DNA from: Methylophilaceae bacterium 11
Lineage (GTDB): Bacteria; Pseudomonadota; Gammaproteobacteria; Burkholderiales; Methylophilaceae
NCBI GenBank assembly: GCA_000525025.1
Contig: JCKJ01000001.1
Coordinates: 2,356,001-2,420,000 of the forward strand
Length of the DNA stretch: 64,000 nucleotides
Direction: 5' to 3'
The translations under genes and the position numbers were made by a program. Under the pieces are notes generated by a model. It saw only the letters and a list, made by a program, of their open reading frames with translations, was not told where the DNA came from and did no database searches. Of the stretch, positions 8,035-16,786 are shown in pieces. The stretch's first letter is position 1. Each line of letters begins with the position of its first letter.

Positions 8035-9996
8035 ATGAATGCACTCGTCAATTTTGGAAAAATATTCAAGTTTAACGGAGGGGTTCACCCGCCGGAAAAC
8101 AAAGCACAATCGACCCAACGGCCGATTGGCCAATTGACGTTGCCCGAACGCTTAGTATTGCCGCTCAGACAACACGTAGGCAATATCCCAAAAGTTGCCG
8201 TGAGTGTAGGCGACCATGTACTCAAAGGTCAATTGCTTGCAGAAGCAGAGGGCATGGTATCCGCAGCGATTCACGCGCCAACATCCGGCACGATTACTGC
8301 AATTGCAGATGCCGTGATCCCCCACCCTTCCGGCCTGCCAGACCATTGCATTACACTCGCACCAGATGGTCAAGACACTTGGATTGCCCACCTACCCATC
8401 GACTGGCGTAACACTGACCGTAAAGCCTTGGTCGCCAGCTTACGTTTATCCGGCATTGTGGGCTTGGGAGGCGCAACTTTCCCCACCCAAGTGAAGCTGC
8501 GCGCAGATGGCAAATCGGTCGTACATACTTTAGTGATTAATGCTGCCGAATGCGAGCCATACATCACTTGCGACGACATGCTGATGCGTGAACGCGCTAC
8601 AGACATTGTGCAGGGCATTGCCATCGCGCAGCATTTACTTGGCGCAACCAAAGTGTTGATTGGCATTGAAGACAATAAGCCGGAAGCGATCCGTGCCATG
8701 CAGCAAGCGGTGACTGGTACCTCCATGGAAGTAGTAGTAGTGCCTACCTTATACCCCAGTGGGGATGCACGCAGATTGGTCCATTTGTTACTGGGCCAAG
8801 AAATTCCCTATAACAAGCGCTCAACAGAGGTTGGCATCCAAGTATTCAATGTGGCGACCGTGTTAGCGTTACACCGCTACTTCAACCACGGTGAACCAGC
8901 GATTAGTAGAATTGTGTCGATGACCGGCAATGTCGCACACCCTCAGAATTTTGAAGTGCTGTTTGGCACGCCACTCGCACATTTGATTCACGCTGCTGGC
9001 GGCGTAAAAGCAAATACCACGCATTTCATCATGGGCGGGCCGATGATGGGATTCAACCTACCGGATACCAACATCCCCATCACCAAAGCCGCTAACTGCA
9101 TTATTGCCGCAACGCCAGATTTGTTTGCACCACCGCCACCCGCCATGCCCTGCATACGCTGCGTACGTTGCGCAGATGCTTGCCCGGTAAGTTTGCAACC
9201 ACAAGAGCTCTACTGGTTTGCTAAATCGGACAATTTTGAAAAGGCGCGCGACTACAAACTATTTGACTGCATTGAGTGCGGCGCCTGCTCGTATGTGTGC
9301 CCAAGTGATATTCCACTTGTGCAATATTATCGCTATGCAAAGAGTGAGATCATTGCTGCCGACAAAGCGAAAGAAGCTGCCGATTTGGCACGTGAACGCA
9401 ATGAAGCAAGAATCGCACGTATAGAACGCGAAAAGCTAGAGCGCGCGCAAAAACATGCAGAACGCGCGCAGGGTGCAAAAACGGAGCCTAAGCAAGAAAC
9501 GGCAACACCAGCCTCAACATCTGCGGGCGCTGACGATGCGAAAAAAGCAGCGATTGCTGCCGCGATTGAACGTGCGAAACAACAAAAACTGCAAAATGCA
9601 CAAGCAACAGACACTGACACTAGTGAGCAGACAAAGCCTGCTGCGGACGACGCAAAAAAAGCGGCCATTGCCGCAGCCATAGAACGCGCCAAGGCACAAA
9701 AAGCAGCTGCCCAGCAAGCAGGTGAGACACCAAAAAATGTGGATTCCGTCAGCACAAAAGTGCAGCAAAAAATTGCTGAGATTGATGCAAGACGTCAGAC
9801 TGTAGGTCCTGCCCCTGAGCCCGTTGCAAAGGTACAAGGACCGCCACCAGTCGCTGACGATGCCAAGCAAGCGGCGATTGCCGCTGCCATTGCGCGTGCC
9901 AAAGCGCAAAAGGCGGCAGCAGAAGCTGCGAAATCTGAATCACCAATGAAGTCTGATGTAGACAATCAACTAAAATCGCAACCTAAAAAAGATTAG
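8035..9996 (+). CDS. rnfC: Rnf complex subunit RnfC with repetitive Ala/Lys tail
   Basis: The 653-residue protein holds the RnfC core in residues 1-450: an N-terminal barrel-sandwich region, the NADH/FMN-binding domain (GIVGLGGATFPTQVK, ECEPYITCDDMLM), SLBB-like region and two [4Fe-4S] motifs (CIRCVRCADACP, CIECGACSYVCPSDIP). From about residue 450 a charged Ala-rich helical tail carries three copies of DDAK[KQ]AAIAAAI[EA]RAK. Such a tail is known in RsxC/RnfC of other proteobacteria and varies in copy number. RnfC is the peripheral NADH-oxidising subunit on the cytoplasmic side. Confidence 0.95.
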   Translation: MNALVNFGKIFKFNGGVHPPENKAQSTQRPIGQLTLPERLVLPLRQHVGNIPKVAVSVGDHVLKGQLLAEAEGMVSAAIHAPTSGTITAIADAVIPHPSGLPDHCITLAPDGQDTWIAHLPIDWRNTDRKALVASLRLSGIVGLGGATFPTQVKLRADGKSVVHTLVINAAECEPYITCDDMLMRERATDIVQGIAIAQHLLGATKVLIGIEDNKPEAIRAMQQAVTGTSMEVVVVPTLYPSGDARRLVHLLLGQEIPYNKRSTEVGIQVFNVATVLALHRYFNHGEPAISRIVSMTGNVAHPQNFEVLFGTPLAHLIHAAGGVKANTTHFIMGGPMMGFNLPDTNIPITKAANCIIAATPDLFAPPPPAMPCIRCVRCADACPVSLQPQELYWFAKSDNFEKARDYKLFDCIECGACSYVCPSDIPLVQYYRYAKSEIIAADKAKEAADLARERNEARIARIEREKLERAQKHAERAQGAKTEPKQETATPASTSAGADDAKKAAIAAAIERAKQQKLQNAQATDTDTSEQTKPAADDAKKAAIAAAIERAKAQKAAAQQAGETPKNVDSVSTKVQQKIAEIDARRQTVGPAPEPVAKVQGPPPVADDAKQAAIAAAIARAKAQKAAAEAAKSESPMKSDVDNQLKSQPKKD

Positions 9997-10011
9997 CCAA
10001 AGAGGATTCAC

Positions 10012-11031
10012 TTGATACGCTCACCTTATATTTCAGATGCCCCCAGCGTCAGCACCATTATGCTGAAAGTGCTGATTGCACTAGTACCTGCCATTGCAGT
10101 GTATGTGTGGGTATTTGGCGGCGGCATTTTGGTCACGCTTACTTTGGCCACCATCACCGCACTTGGCACAGAAGCACTGATGCTGAAACTAAGACAGCGC
10201 CCGATCCAACCATTTCTCACCGACTATAGTGCCGTGATCACAGCATGGCTATTAGCTCTAGCAATTCCTCCGCTTACGCCGTGGTGGCTCATTGTGGTGG
10301 GTACCGCTTTTGCCATTATCATTGCTAAACAGCTCTATGGTGGGCTGGGCTACAATCCGTTTAATCCAGCCATGGTCGGCTATGCCGTACTGCTGATCTC
10401 ATTTCCAGTACTGATGACCAAGTGGCCAGCCGCCTTGCAACTGGCACACACGCCATTGAGTTTTGCCGATCAATTTCACTACATTATATTCGGCAAGTTA
10501 CCAGAAGGCGTGTTACTAGATGCGGTGACATCGGCCACACCACTGGACTATTTAAAAACGCAATTAAAGCTAGATCATGCCATGGCCACCATACAAAGTG
10601 CGCCTTTGTTTGGCACATTGGGCGGCAAAGGTAGCGAGTACATTACCATAGCCTATCTGCTTGGCGGCCTTTACTTATGGCAACAGAAAATTATTTCATG
10701 GCATTTGCCCGTTGCTTTTTTAGGCGTACTTACAGCCATTGCCTCTTTATTTTGGATGAGCGATAGTGCGCACTTTGCTTCACCGCTATTACATTTGTTT
10801 AGTGGCGCAAGTATGCTCGGCGCGTTCTTCATCTTAACGGACCCGGTCAGCGGCCCCACCACCCCACGTGGCAAACTATATTTCGCAGGGGGCGTCGCCA
10901 TCATCACTTACCTGATTCGTGTTTATGGCGGCTACCCGGACGGCATTGCGTTTGCCGTGATTTTTATGAATATTTGTGTACCTTTGATTGATGCGCATAC
11001 ACAACCACGCGTGTTTGGTCATGAGAAATAG
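10012..11031 (+). CDS. rnfD: Rnf complex subunit RnfD
   Basis: This 339-residue polytopic membrane protein belongs to the NqrB/RnfD family. The conserved SATPLDYLK segment carries the threonine that receives covalent FMN. Family motifs GGLGYNPFNPAMVGYA and DPVSGPTTPRGK are intact. The start is TTG 10012, supported by GAGG 7 nt upstream and by the canonical N-terminus RSPYISDAPSVSTIMLKVL. RnfD is part of the ion-translocating membrane core. Confidence 0.95.
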   Translation: MIRSPYISDAPSVSTIMLKVLIALVPAIAVYVWVFGGGILVTLTLATITALGTEALMLKLRQRPIQPFLTDYSAVITAWLLALAIPPLTPWWLIVVGTAFAIIIAKQLYGGLGYNPFNPAMVGYAVLLISFPVLMTKWPAALQLAHTPLSFADQFHYIIFGKLPEGVLLDAVTSATPLDYLKTQLKLDHAMATIQSAPLFGTLGGKGSEYITIAYLLGGLYLWQQKIISWHLPVAFLGVLTAIASLFWMSDSAHFASPLLHLFSGASMLGAFFILTDPVSGPTTPRGKLYFAGGVAIITYLIRVYGGYPDGIAFAVIFMNICVPLIDAHTQPRVFGHEK

Positions 11032-11033
11032 CG

Positions 11034-11690
11034 ATGTCTGAAACCATCATTAAACACGCAAGCAAAACCGCATTCACACTGATGGCGTTTGCCATTGTAT
11101 TTACGTCACTCATGGCCTATGTATACAGCGTGACCAAAATACCTATTGAGCAAAGTGAGGCAGCAGCGCGCATGAGCTTATTTAGACAAATCATGCCGGA
11201 GCATCTGCATGACAACGATTTACTCAAGGATACAGTGACGATTCCTCCTGACCCACTGCTTGGCAATACCCAGCCGACCATCGCTAATATTGCGCGCTTA
11301 CAGCACCAACCATCGGCCATTATTTTGGAAGCCATTGCGCATGATGGCTACAGTGGCGACATCAAATTATTACTGGCCATTCAAGCAGATGGCGTAGTGA
11401 GCGGCGTGCGCGTAATCACCCATAAAGAGACACCGGGGCTGGGTGATTATATTGATATTGCCAAGAACAATTGGATTAAACTTTTTGATGGCGAATCACT
11501 CAACACTGCATCAGCGCTTGATTGGCATGTTAAAAAAGACGGGGGGAAGTTTGATTACATGGTAGGTGCGACGATTACGCCACGTGCAGTAGTAGGCGCC
11601 GTACATAAAGCGCTACAATATGTCGATCTTAATAAACAAACCCTATTTGCGGCACACGATAGCAGTGACCAAACGCAGGAGAAACCGTGA
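11034..11690 (+). CDS. rnfG: Rnf complex subunit RnfG (covalent FMN)
   Basis: The 218-residue protein has one N-terminal membrane helix (residues about 12-32) and a periplasmic FMN-binding domain. KETPGLGDYID and the motif YMVGATITPRAVV near residue 180 are typical; the second Thr of GATIT is the expected flavin attachment site. It starts 2 bp after rnfD and its end overlaps rnfE by 4 bp. Confidence 0.95.
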   Translation: MSETIIKHASKTAFTLMAFAIVFTSLMAYVYSVTKIPIEQSEAAARMSLFRQIMPEHLHDNDLLKDTVTIPPDPLLGNTQPTIANIARLQHQPSAIILEAIAHDGYSGDIKLLLAIQADGVVSGVRVITHKETPGLGDYIDIAKNNWIKLFDGESLNTASALDWHVKKDGGKFDYMVGATITPRAVVGAVHKALQYVDLNKQTLFAAHDSSDQTQEKP

Positions 11691-12364
11691 GTCAATTTAA
11701 AGAAATTGCCCATAACGGGCTGTGGAAACAAAACCCAGGTGTAGTTCAGCTACTTGGTTTATGCCCTACACTGGCCGTCACCACCTCCGTGGTCAATGGT
11801 GTCAGCCTTGGCTTAGCCACTGCACTGGTCATGGCTGCCGCCAATGGCGCAGTGTCACCGGTACGTAGATTTGTACCGGATGAGATTCGCGTACCCGTGT
11901 TTATCTTGGTGATTGCTGCGTTGGTCACCATGATTGATTTAGCCATTCATGGGTTTGCAGAACCCTTGCACAAAGTACTCGGTATTTTTATTCCGTTAAT
12001 TGTTGTGAATTGCATCGTATTGGCGCGGGTTGAATCTTTTGCAGCCAAAAATGCGCCTGCACCGGCTATATTCGATGGCTTTATCATGGGTATCGGTCTC
12101 ACTATCGTGCTGGGATTATTGGGTGGCATCCGTGAAGTGGTCGGCAAGGGTACTTTATTTTCCGGGTTGGATTTGGCACTGGGGCCACAATTCAAATCGT
12201 ACATCCTGACGGTGATTCCGGATTATCATGGCTTTTTGCTTGCGATTTTACCGCCAGGCGCATTTTTAGGATTAGCGAGCCTGATTGCTTTACGCAACTG
12301 GGCAGAGATTCGCAAATCCAAGCCGCAAGCAGCAAGTACCAGTGCACTCAAACCTAGCCATTAA
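11687..12364 (+). CDS. rnfE: Rnf complex subunit RnfE
   Basis: The 225-residue integral membrane protein is homologous to RnfA and has about six helices. LWKQNPGVVQLLGLCPTLAVTTSVVNG and IVVNCIVLARVESFAAKN hold the paired conserved cysteine motifs. GTG 11687 overlaps the rnfG stop (GTGA), indicating translational coupling. It completes the A-B-C-D-G-E order usual for proteobacteria. Confidence 0.95.
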   Translation: MSQFKEIAHNGLWKQNPGVVQLLGLCPTLAVTTSVVNGVSLGLATALVMAAANGAVSPVRRFVPDEIRVPVFILVIAALVTMIDLAIHGFAEPLHKVLGIFIPLIVVNCIVLARVESFAAKNAPAPAIFDGFIMGIGLTIVLGLLGGIREVVGKGTLFSGLDLALGPQFKSYILTVIPDYHGFLLAILPPGAFLGLASLIALRNWAEIRKSKPQAASTSALKPSH

Positions 12365-12379
12365 ATCAGGTGGTGGGTC

Positions 12380-13072
12380 ATGAATGCCGAAAAAAGAGAA
12401 GCTATTTTTAATCGTTTACGCGCCGCTATTCCTAACCCGACCACTGAACTCGAATACACCACCACGTTTGAACTGCTAATCGCAGTAATTTTATCTGCAC
12501 AAGCCACAGACAAAGGCGTCAATATCGCCACGCGCAAATTATTCGCCGTTGCCAACACACCGCAAGCCATTGCTGCATTAAGCATAGAAGGTCTAGAGCC
12601 TTATATCAAAACCATCGGCTTATACCACGCCAAAGCCAAAAATGTGATCGCGTGCTGCGAACAGCTTGTTGCCTTGCATCAGGGAGCAGTACCAAACACG
12701 CGCGAAGCGCTGGAAGCACTGCCCGGTGTGGGTCGTAAAACTGCCAATGTCATTCTCAATACTGCGTTTGGCCAACCCACCATTGCGGTCGATACACATT
12801 TGTTTCGCTTGGGTAATCGCACCAAATTAGCGACTGGTAAAAACGTACTGCAAGTCGAGCAAAAGTATTTAAAAACCATCCCAAAGGCATTTTTGCAAGA
12901 TGCGCACCATCTGCTTATTTTGCATGGGCGCTATACCTGTACGGCACGCAACCCTAAATGCGGCGAGTGCTGTATTGTCGATTTATGCGAATATCCCGAC
13001 AAAACGATTCCTAAACCACATCTGATGGCGGGTGAAGGTGTGCCGATGCACAACACGCCTCTATCAGAGTAG
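12380..13072 (+). CDS. nth: Endonuclease III (DNA glycosylase/AP lyase)
   Basis: The 230-residue enzyme removes oxidised pyrimidines in base-excision repair. The helix-hairpin-helix LPGVGRKTANVIL contains catalytic Lys120, and VDTHLFRLGNR holds catalytic Asp138, the same positions as in E. coli. The C-terminal [4Fe-4S] ligands C-x6-C-x2-C-x5-C (CTARNPKCGECCIVDLC) are intact. A short extra tail follows. nth directly downstream of rnfE is a common arrangement in proteobacteria. Confidence 0.96.
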   Translation: MNAEKREAIFNRLRAAIPNPTTELEYTTTFELLIAVILSAQATDKGVNIATRKLFAVANTPQAIAALSIEGLEPYIKTIGLYHAKAKNVIACCEQLVALHQGAVPNTREALEALPGVGRKTANVILNTAFGQPTIAVDTHLFRLGNRTKLATGKNVLQVEQKYLKTIPKAFLQDAHHLLILHGRYTCTARNPKCGECCIVDLCEYPDKTIPKPHLMAGEGVPMHNTPLSE

Positions 13073-13079
13073 CACTAGC

Positions 13080-14204
13080 ATGACTGCTGCATCACTTCCG
13101 TTAAAAGTAGCCACTGGCTTAGCGCACGGCCCAAGTGCAGACCCGGAACTTGCAACGCAAGCGGTACAGGCTGCATTAGAAAAAGCAGGCATGACATCGG
13201 CGCAATGTGTGGTGCTATATCTCACCTCTGAGTTTGCACACGCGCCACAAGCGGCAATTCGTGCTGCGTCTAAAGCCGCCAATTGCACACAGGTCATTGG
13301 CTGCTCTGCGCTAGGCATCTTCACCGAGGAAGATTGGATATTGGATGGTGCGGCGGTAGCGGCGCTGGTACTTTCTCAAGATATTTTCTCTAGCCACCCA
13401 TTGCATGTAGAGGGCAGTCAACATTTACTGACACTTGCTGCGCCCAGTGCAATCAATGCCAGCTGGTTAGCAAGCACGCACACTCGGTTTGGCGGTATTT
13501 CCGGCGATGCTTCTGGCAGTGGCGCTTTCTCGGTATGGCAAGATGGCAAAGGCATCTCTCAAGGTTATTGTGCGTTGGCAATCCAGCACTGCGATGTCGC
13601 GATCGCGGCCAGTCATGGTCTTAAATGGTTGTCTAGCCCTAGAAAAGTCTCAACCAGCCTGCGCTTTGAGCTGCAGTCTATTGCCAACGTCACCGCATAC
13701 ACTAGCTTAAATATGGCCTATCAAACGCTTGATGTGGCCACCGAACCCCTGCCACTACATTTACTGAATGTGGCTTATGCACAGTCTTCCAAAGCGTTTG
13801 CGCAAAACCAATACGAGCTGGCCAGTATCATTATTGCAAATGAAGACACCCAAAGCCTGACGCTATCGCACCCAATACCTGAAGGCTACTGGATACGCTG
13901 GGCATTGCGCGATGCGGACAGTGCGCAAAGTGATTTACATAGCACGGCACAGCAACTTACACAAACATTACAAGGCGCACCAGCATTTGCCTGCATGTTT
14001 TCTTGTTTGGCGCGTGGCCCATATTATTATGGCGGCAATGATGAAGACTTACGCCTGCTGAAAGCCAGCTTCCCCAATATGCCGATTATTGGGTTTTACG
14101 GTAATGGGCAGATTGCACCCATGATGCAACAAAATACGCTATTGCAGCATTCCATCGTGCTCGCATTATTTGGCCAACAAAAGGAAGCGCATGAGTCTGT
14201 TTAA
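13080..14204 (+). CDS. FIST-domain sensory protein
   Basis: The 374-residue protein matches the FIST family (FIST_N then FIST_C), soluble domains thought to bind small ligands such as amino acids in signal transduction. N-terminal segments VIGCSALGIFTEEDW and FGGISGDASGSGAFSVW, and C-terminal ACMFSCLARGPYYYGG and PIIGFYGNGQIAP, are typical. No output domain is attached, so it is a stand-alone FIST protein. ATG 13080 begins 7 bp after the nth stop; a longer frame upstream would overlap nth. It overlaps the next gene by 14 bp. Confidence 0.85.
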   Translation: MTAASLPLKVATGLAHGPSADPELATQAVQAALEKAGMTSAQCVVLYLTSEFAHAPQAAIRAASKAANCTQVIGCSALGIFTEEDWILDGAAVAALVLSQDIFSSHPLHVEGSQHLLTLAAPSAINASWLASTHTRFGGISGDASGSGAFSVWQDGKGISQGYCALAIQHCDVAIAASHGLKWLSSPRKVSTSLRFELQSIANVTAYTSLNMAYQTLDVATEPLPLHLLNVAYAQSSKAFAQNQYELASIIIANEDTQSLTLSHPIPEGYWIRWALRDADSAQSDLHSTAQQLTQTLQGAPAFACMFSCLARGPYYYGGNDEDLRLLKASFPNMPIIGFYGNGQIAPMMQQNTLLQHSIVLALFGQQKEAHESV

Positions 14205-14634
14205 CCCTAGCCGCGATGAAGTCCGTGCATTTTTCTTTGATGCATGGGCAAAATTTAACACGCAGCAAACTCTGACAGATTTAGAAAAACTCGGGGTATC
14301 CATCATGCACATGCATCCGGAATACCATGGGATTTTAAATGACCCAGAACGCTATCAACACCAAACCTATTTTCCAGAAATGGGAGAAACCAACCCGTTT
14401 CTGCATATGAGTCTACACCTCTCCATTCTAGAGCAGCTCAGCATTAACCAACCCACTGGCATTGTCGCCATCTACGAGAAATTAAAAGTAAAGCATCAAG
14501 ATGAACATGAGGCACAGCACGATTTGTTAGAGTGCCTAGCCGAAACTATTTGGCTGGCACAACGTAACCAAACACCGCTGGATGCTGCGCATTATTTAGC
14601 GCTCATGCAACAAAAAAGTGGCGCTATTGCGTAA
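14191..14634 (+). CDS. DUF1841 family protein
   Basis: The 147-residue protein begins MSLFNPSRDEVRAFFFDAW and has the family HPEYH and NPFLHMSLHLSILEQL segments. It is rich in histidine and acidic residues, including HQDEHEAQHDLLECL, which could bind metal. DUF1841 proteins are common in betaproteobacteria and uncharacterised. The start overlaps the end of the FIST gene by 14 bp, so translation is likely coupled. It precedes the sigma-factor gene by less than 30 bp. Confidence 0.85.
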   Translation: MSLFNPSRDEVRAFFFDAWAKFNTQQTLTDLEKLGVSIMHMHPEYHGILNDPERYQHQTYFPEMGETNPFLHMSLHLSILEQLSINQPTGIVAIYEKLKVKHQDEHEAQHDLLECLAETIWLAQRNQTPLDAAHYLALMQQKSGAIA

Positions 14635-14662
14635 TCAGAATGAACATGATTGAATGCTTGCC

Positions 14663-15217
14663 ATGAAAACACCTAATGTGCATGACTGGCTCACAGAACA
14701 TAGCGATTACCTGTATCGTTTTGCACTCGCCAGATTGCGTGACCCACACCTTGCAGAAGATGTAGTACAAGAGACATTTATCGCCGCCATCAAAAGCCCC
14801 AGTTTTGCAGAACAGTCTGCACCGCGCACTTGGCTTACTGGCATCCTTAAACATAAAATCATTGATGTCATGCGTAAGAATATGCGTGAAGTGGTTGCAA
14901 CTGATTTGATGCATGAAGAAGATGCCAATATGGATGAGTTTTTTGACGAGACCGGCCACTGGGCTGAAAAACCCTTGGCTTGGGATATTCCCCACGATGC
15001 GCTTGAGCAAAAACAATTTTTAGTGATTTTGCAGCAATGCATGGATAAGTTACCTAGTAAATTAGCCGCACTTTTTCTGATGCGTGATATTCATGAAACC
15101 GACAATGAAGAAATTTGTAAGGAGTTGAGCATCACGTCGACCAATGCTTGGGTAATGTTGTACAGAGCCCGGATGGGCATCAGAAAGTGTTTAGAAATTC
15201 ATTGGTTACAGGCCTAA
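14663..15217 (+). CDS. ECF-type sigma-70 family sigma factor
   Basis: The 184-residue protein has sigma region 2 (LYRFALARLRDPHLAEDVVQETFIAAI...RTWLTGILKHKIIDVMRK) and region 4 (CMDKLPSKLAALFLMRDI...ICKELSITSTNAWVMLYRARMGIRKCL). It lacks regions 1 and 3, as ECF factors do, and resembles the TIGR02943-type group. ATG 14663 is chosen because family members begin only a few residues before the HDWL-like segment; ATG 14654 is possible. It sits directly before a zinc-finger anti-sigma gene and the hvfABC genes. The inferred role is to activate that operon on metal or oxidative stress. Confidence 0.88.
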   Translation: MKTPNVHDWLTEHSDYLYRFALARLRDPHLAEDVVQETFIAAIKSPSFAEQSAPRTWLTGILKHKIIDVMRKNMREVVATDLMHEEDANMDEFFDETGHWAEKPLAWDIPHDALEQKQFLVILQQCMDKLPSKLAALFLMRDIHETDNEEICKELSITSTNAWVMLYRARMGIRKCLEIHWLQA

Positions 15218-15242
15218 ATATTAAGAAAGGAAGCAGACAAAA

Positions 15243-15494
15243 ATGTTGAATTGTAAACAAACCAGTCAGCTTGTTTCTCAATCCTTAGACCGTCGTTTAA
15301 GTTTACGGGAACGAATTGCAGTACGCTTACATCTACTTATTTGTAAGTATTGCAAACGATTCAGCCAACAGTTGTTAGCTATACGCATCGGCTTACAACG
15401 CATGACAAAATCGATGGAAGAAGACACGCACCTGAATATGCCATCTGAAACCAAAGCACGTATCGCCAAGGCTTTAGAAGCTGAATCGAAGTAA
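15243..15494 (+). CDS. Zinc-finger (zf-HC2) anti-sigma factor
   Basis: The 83-residue soluble protein has H30-x3-C34-x2-C37 (HLLICKYC), the ZAS zinc motif of anti-sigma factors, with Cys4 as a possible further ligand. No membrane helix is present, so sensing would be cytoplasmic, as in RsrA/ChrR-like proteins. A good AAAGGAAG ribosome-binding site precedes ATG 15243. It lies 25 bp after the sigma gene. Pairing with that sigma factor is inferred from adjacency. Confidence 0.82.
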   Translation: MLNCKQTSQLVSQSLDRRLSLRERIAVRLHLLICKYCKRFSQQLLAIRIGLQRMTKSMEEDTHLNMPSETKARIAKALEAESK

Positions 15495-15545
15495 GCGTGT
15501 GACAACAACGTATTACTTATTTATTTAACTCATAAGGAAATAATC

Positions 15546-15866
15546 ATGAAATCAAATACATCTTTAGCATTGGCAATGACTGGCGCTATCGCACTGAGTT
15601 TAGGTGCAGCGAGTGTACAAGCAGGTGAAAATCCATTTGCGATTAAATCGCTATCTAGCGGCTACCAAGTGGCAGATCATCATGAAAAAGCCAAAGACGG
15701 CAAATGTGGCGAAGGCAAATGTAGTGCCGAAATGAAAGCCAAAGAAGGTAAATGTGGTGACAAAGCGAAAGACGGCAAATGTAGCGCTGAGAACAAAGCC
15801 AAAGACGGGAAATGCGGCGAAGGTAAATGCAGCGCTGAAATGAAGAAAGAAAAAGAAAGTAAATAA
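15546..15866 (+). CDS. hvfA: HvfA-type RiPP metallophore precursor (six [DE]GKC[GS] motifs)
   Basis: The 106-residue precursor has a Sec signal peptide (residues 1-26, ending SVQA). A spacer is followed by a Lys/Gly/Cys-rich core with Cys at 54, 59, 70, 79, 90 and 95. Each lies in a [DE]GKC[GS] motif, including one exact EGKCG (67-71); the 14-residue unit at 51-64 recurs exactly at 87-100. In the HvfA/bufferin family, Cys of EGKCG is converted by the MNIO enzyme into oxazolone-thioamide groups that bind copper. The modification here is inferred from the motif and the downstream hvfB/hvfC. AAGGAAAT precedes the ATG. Confidence 0.88.
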   Translation: MKSNTSLALAMTGAIALSLGAASVQAGENPFAIKSLSSGYQVADHHEKAKDGKCGEGKCSAEMKAKEGKCGDKAKDGKCSAENKAKDGKCGEGKCSAEMKKEKESK

Positions 15867-15880
15867 CTTCTGCCTGTTCC

Positions 15881-16786
15881 ATGTCTACATTGGCTGACAT
15901 TCAAGGTGCCGGGTTGGGGTTAAAGCGCGAGCTGATTCCCCAATTCCAGCAGTTTTACCAAGACCCTCATATTGCCAATATCCAATTTGTTGAAATCGCA
16001 CCTGAAAACTGGTTAGGCGTAGGTGGTAAAGCGCTGCATGATTTAACTTGGTTTGCAGAACGCTACCCCATGGTGTGTCATGGGCTTTGCTTATCACTCG
16101 GTGGGCCTGACCCACTGAATATTGATTTTTTAAAGCAGGTAAAGTCTTTTCTAAGCCATTATCAAATTCCGCTTTATACCGAGCATCTCAGCTATTGCAG
16201 TGATATTCAACATGGAGAAGCAGGCTACCTCTACGACTTACTGCCCATTCCATTTACAGAAGAAGCTGTGCATTACGTAGCACAACGCATACGCCAAACC
16301 CAAGATATTTTGGGACAACGCATTGCTGTTGAGAATACTTCGTTCTATGCAGCCTGCCCAATTTCCAGTATGGATGAGATCACCTTTTTGAATGCAGTGC
16401 TGACCGAAGCAGATTGCTGGTTGCATTTGGACATCAACAATATTTATGTGAATAGCGTGAATTTTGGCTTTGATGCGCACGCGTTCTTACAGCAGATTCC
16501 AGGTGAACGTATCGTCTACAGTCATATCGCCGGCCACTACCAAGAAACTCCCAACTTATTGATCGATACACATGGTAAAGATGTGATTGATCCGGTATGG
16601 GCATTATTAGATGAGGCTTACCGCTTATTTGGTACGTTCCCAACATTATTGGAACGTGACAGTAACATTCCACCGTTGCCGGATTTGGTGAAAGAGATCG
16701 ACACGATCGCAGCGTATCAAAATCGTTACGGTTTATTACCTATTGCCAAGGCAACACCGCTCCAAGCAACATTGGTTGCCGTGTAA
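15881..16786 (+). CDS. hvfB: MNIO (DUF692) peptide maturase, HvfB-type
   Basis: The 301-residue protein belongs to the multinuclear non-heme iron oxygenases, TIM-barrel enzymes related to HvfB, BufB and MbnB that modify cysteines in precursor peptides. Candidate iron ligands are all visible: E38/E42 (VEIAPEN), H67 (HGLCL), E101 (TEHLSY), E151 (VENTS), D184 (LDINN), H215 and H219 (SHIAGH), D229/H231 (DTHG) and E258 (LLERD). It begins 14 bp after hvfA and its stop overlaps the hvfC start by 1 bp. The expected substrate is the HvfA product. Confidence 0.9.
   Translation: MSTLADIQGAGLGLKRELIPQFQQFYQDPHIANIQFVEIAPENWLGVGGKALHDLTWFAERYPMVCHGLCLSLGGPDPLNIDFLKQVKSFLSHYQIPLYTEHLSYCSDIQHGEAGYLYDLLPIPFTEEAVHYVAQRIRQTQDILGQRIAVENTSFYAACPISSMDEITFLNAVLTEADCWLHLDINNIYVNSVNFGFDAHAFLQQIPGERIVYSHIAGHYQETPNLLIDTHGKDVIDPVWALLDEAYRLFGTFPTLLERDSNIPPLPDLVKEIDTIAAYQNRYGLLPIAKATPLQATLVAV

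Noticed and set aside
9333-9909. Cys/Ala-rich minus-strand frames over rnfC
   Set aside because: Shadows of the repetitive Ala/Lys tail of RnfC; no start signals or sensible domain.
9535-9936. Possible CRISPR-like or DNA repeat array
   Set aside because: The repeats are in-frame protein repeats of RnfC; spacing and sequence are not those of a CRISPR array.
15655-15904. Two minus-strand frames opposite hvfA
   Set aside because: Complementary to the Lys/Gly/Cys repeats of hvfA and without ribosome-binding sites.
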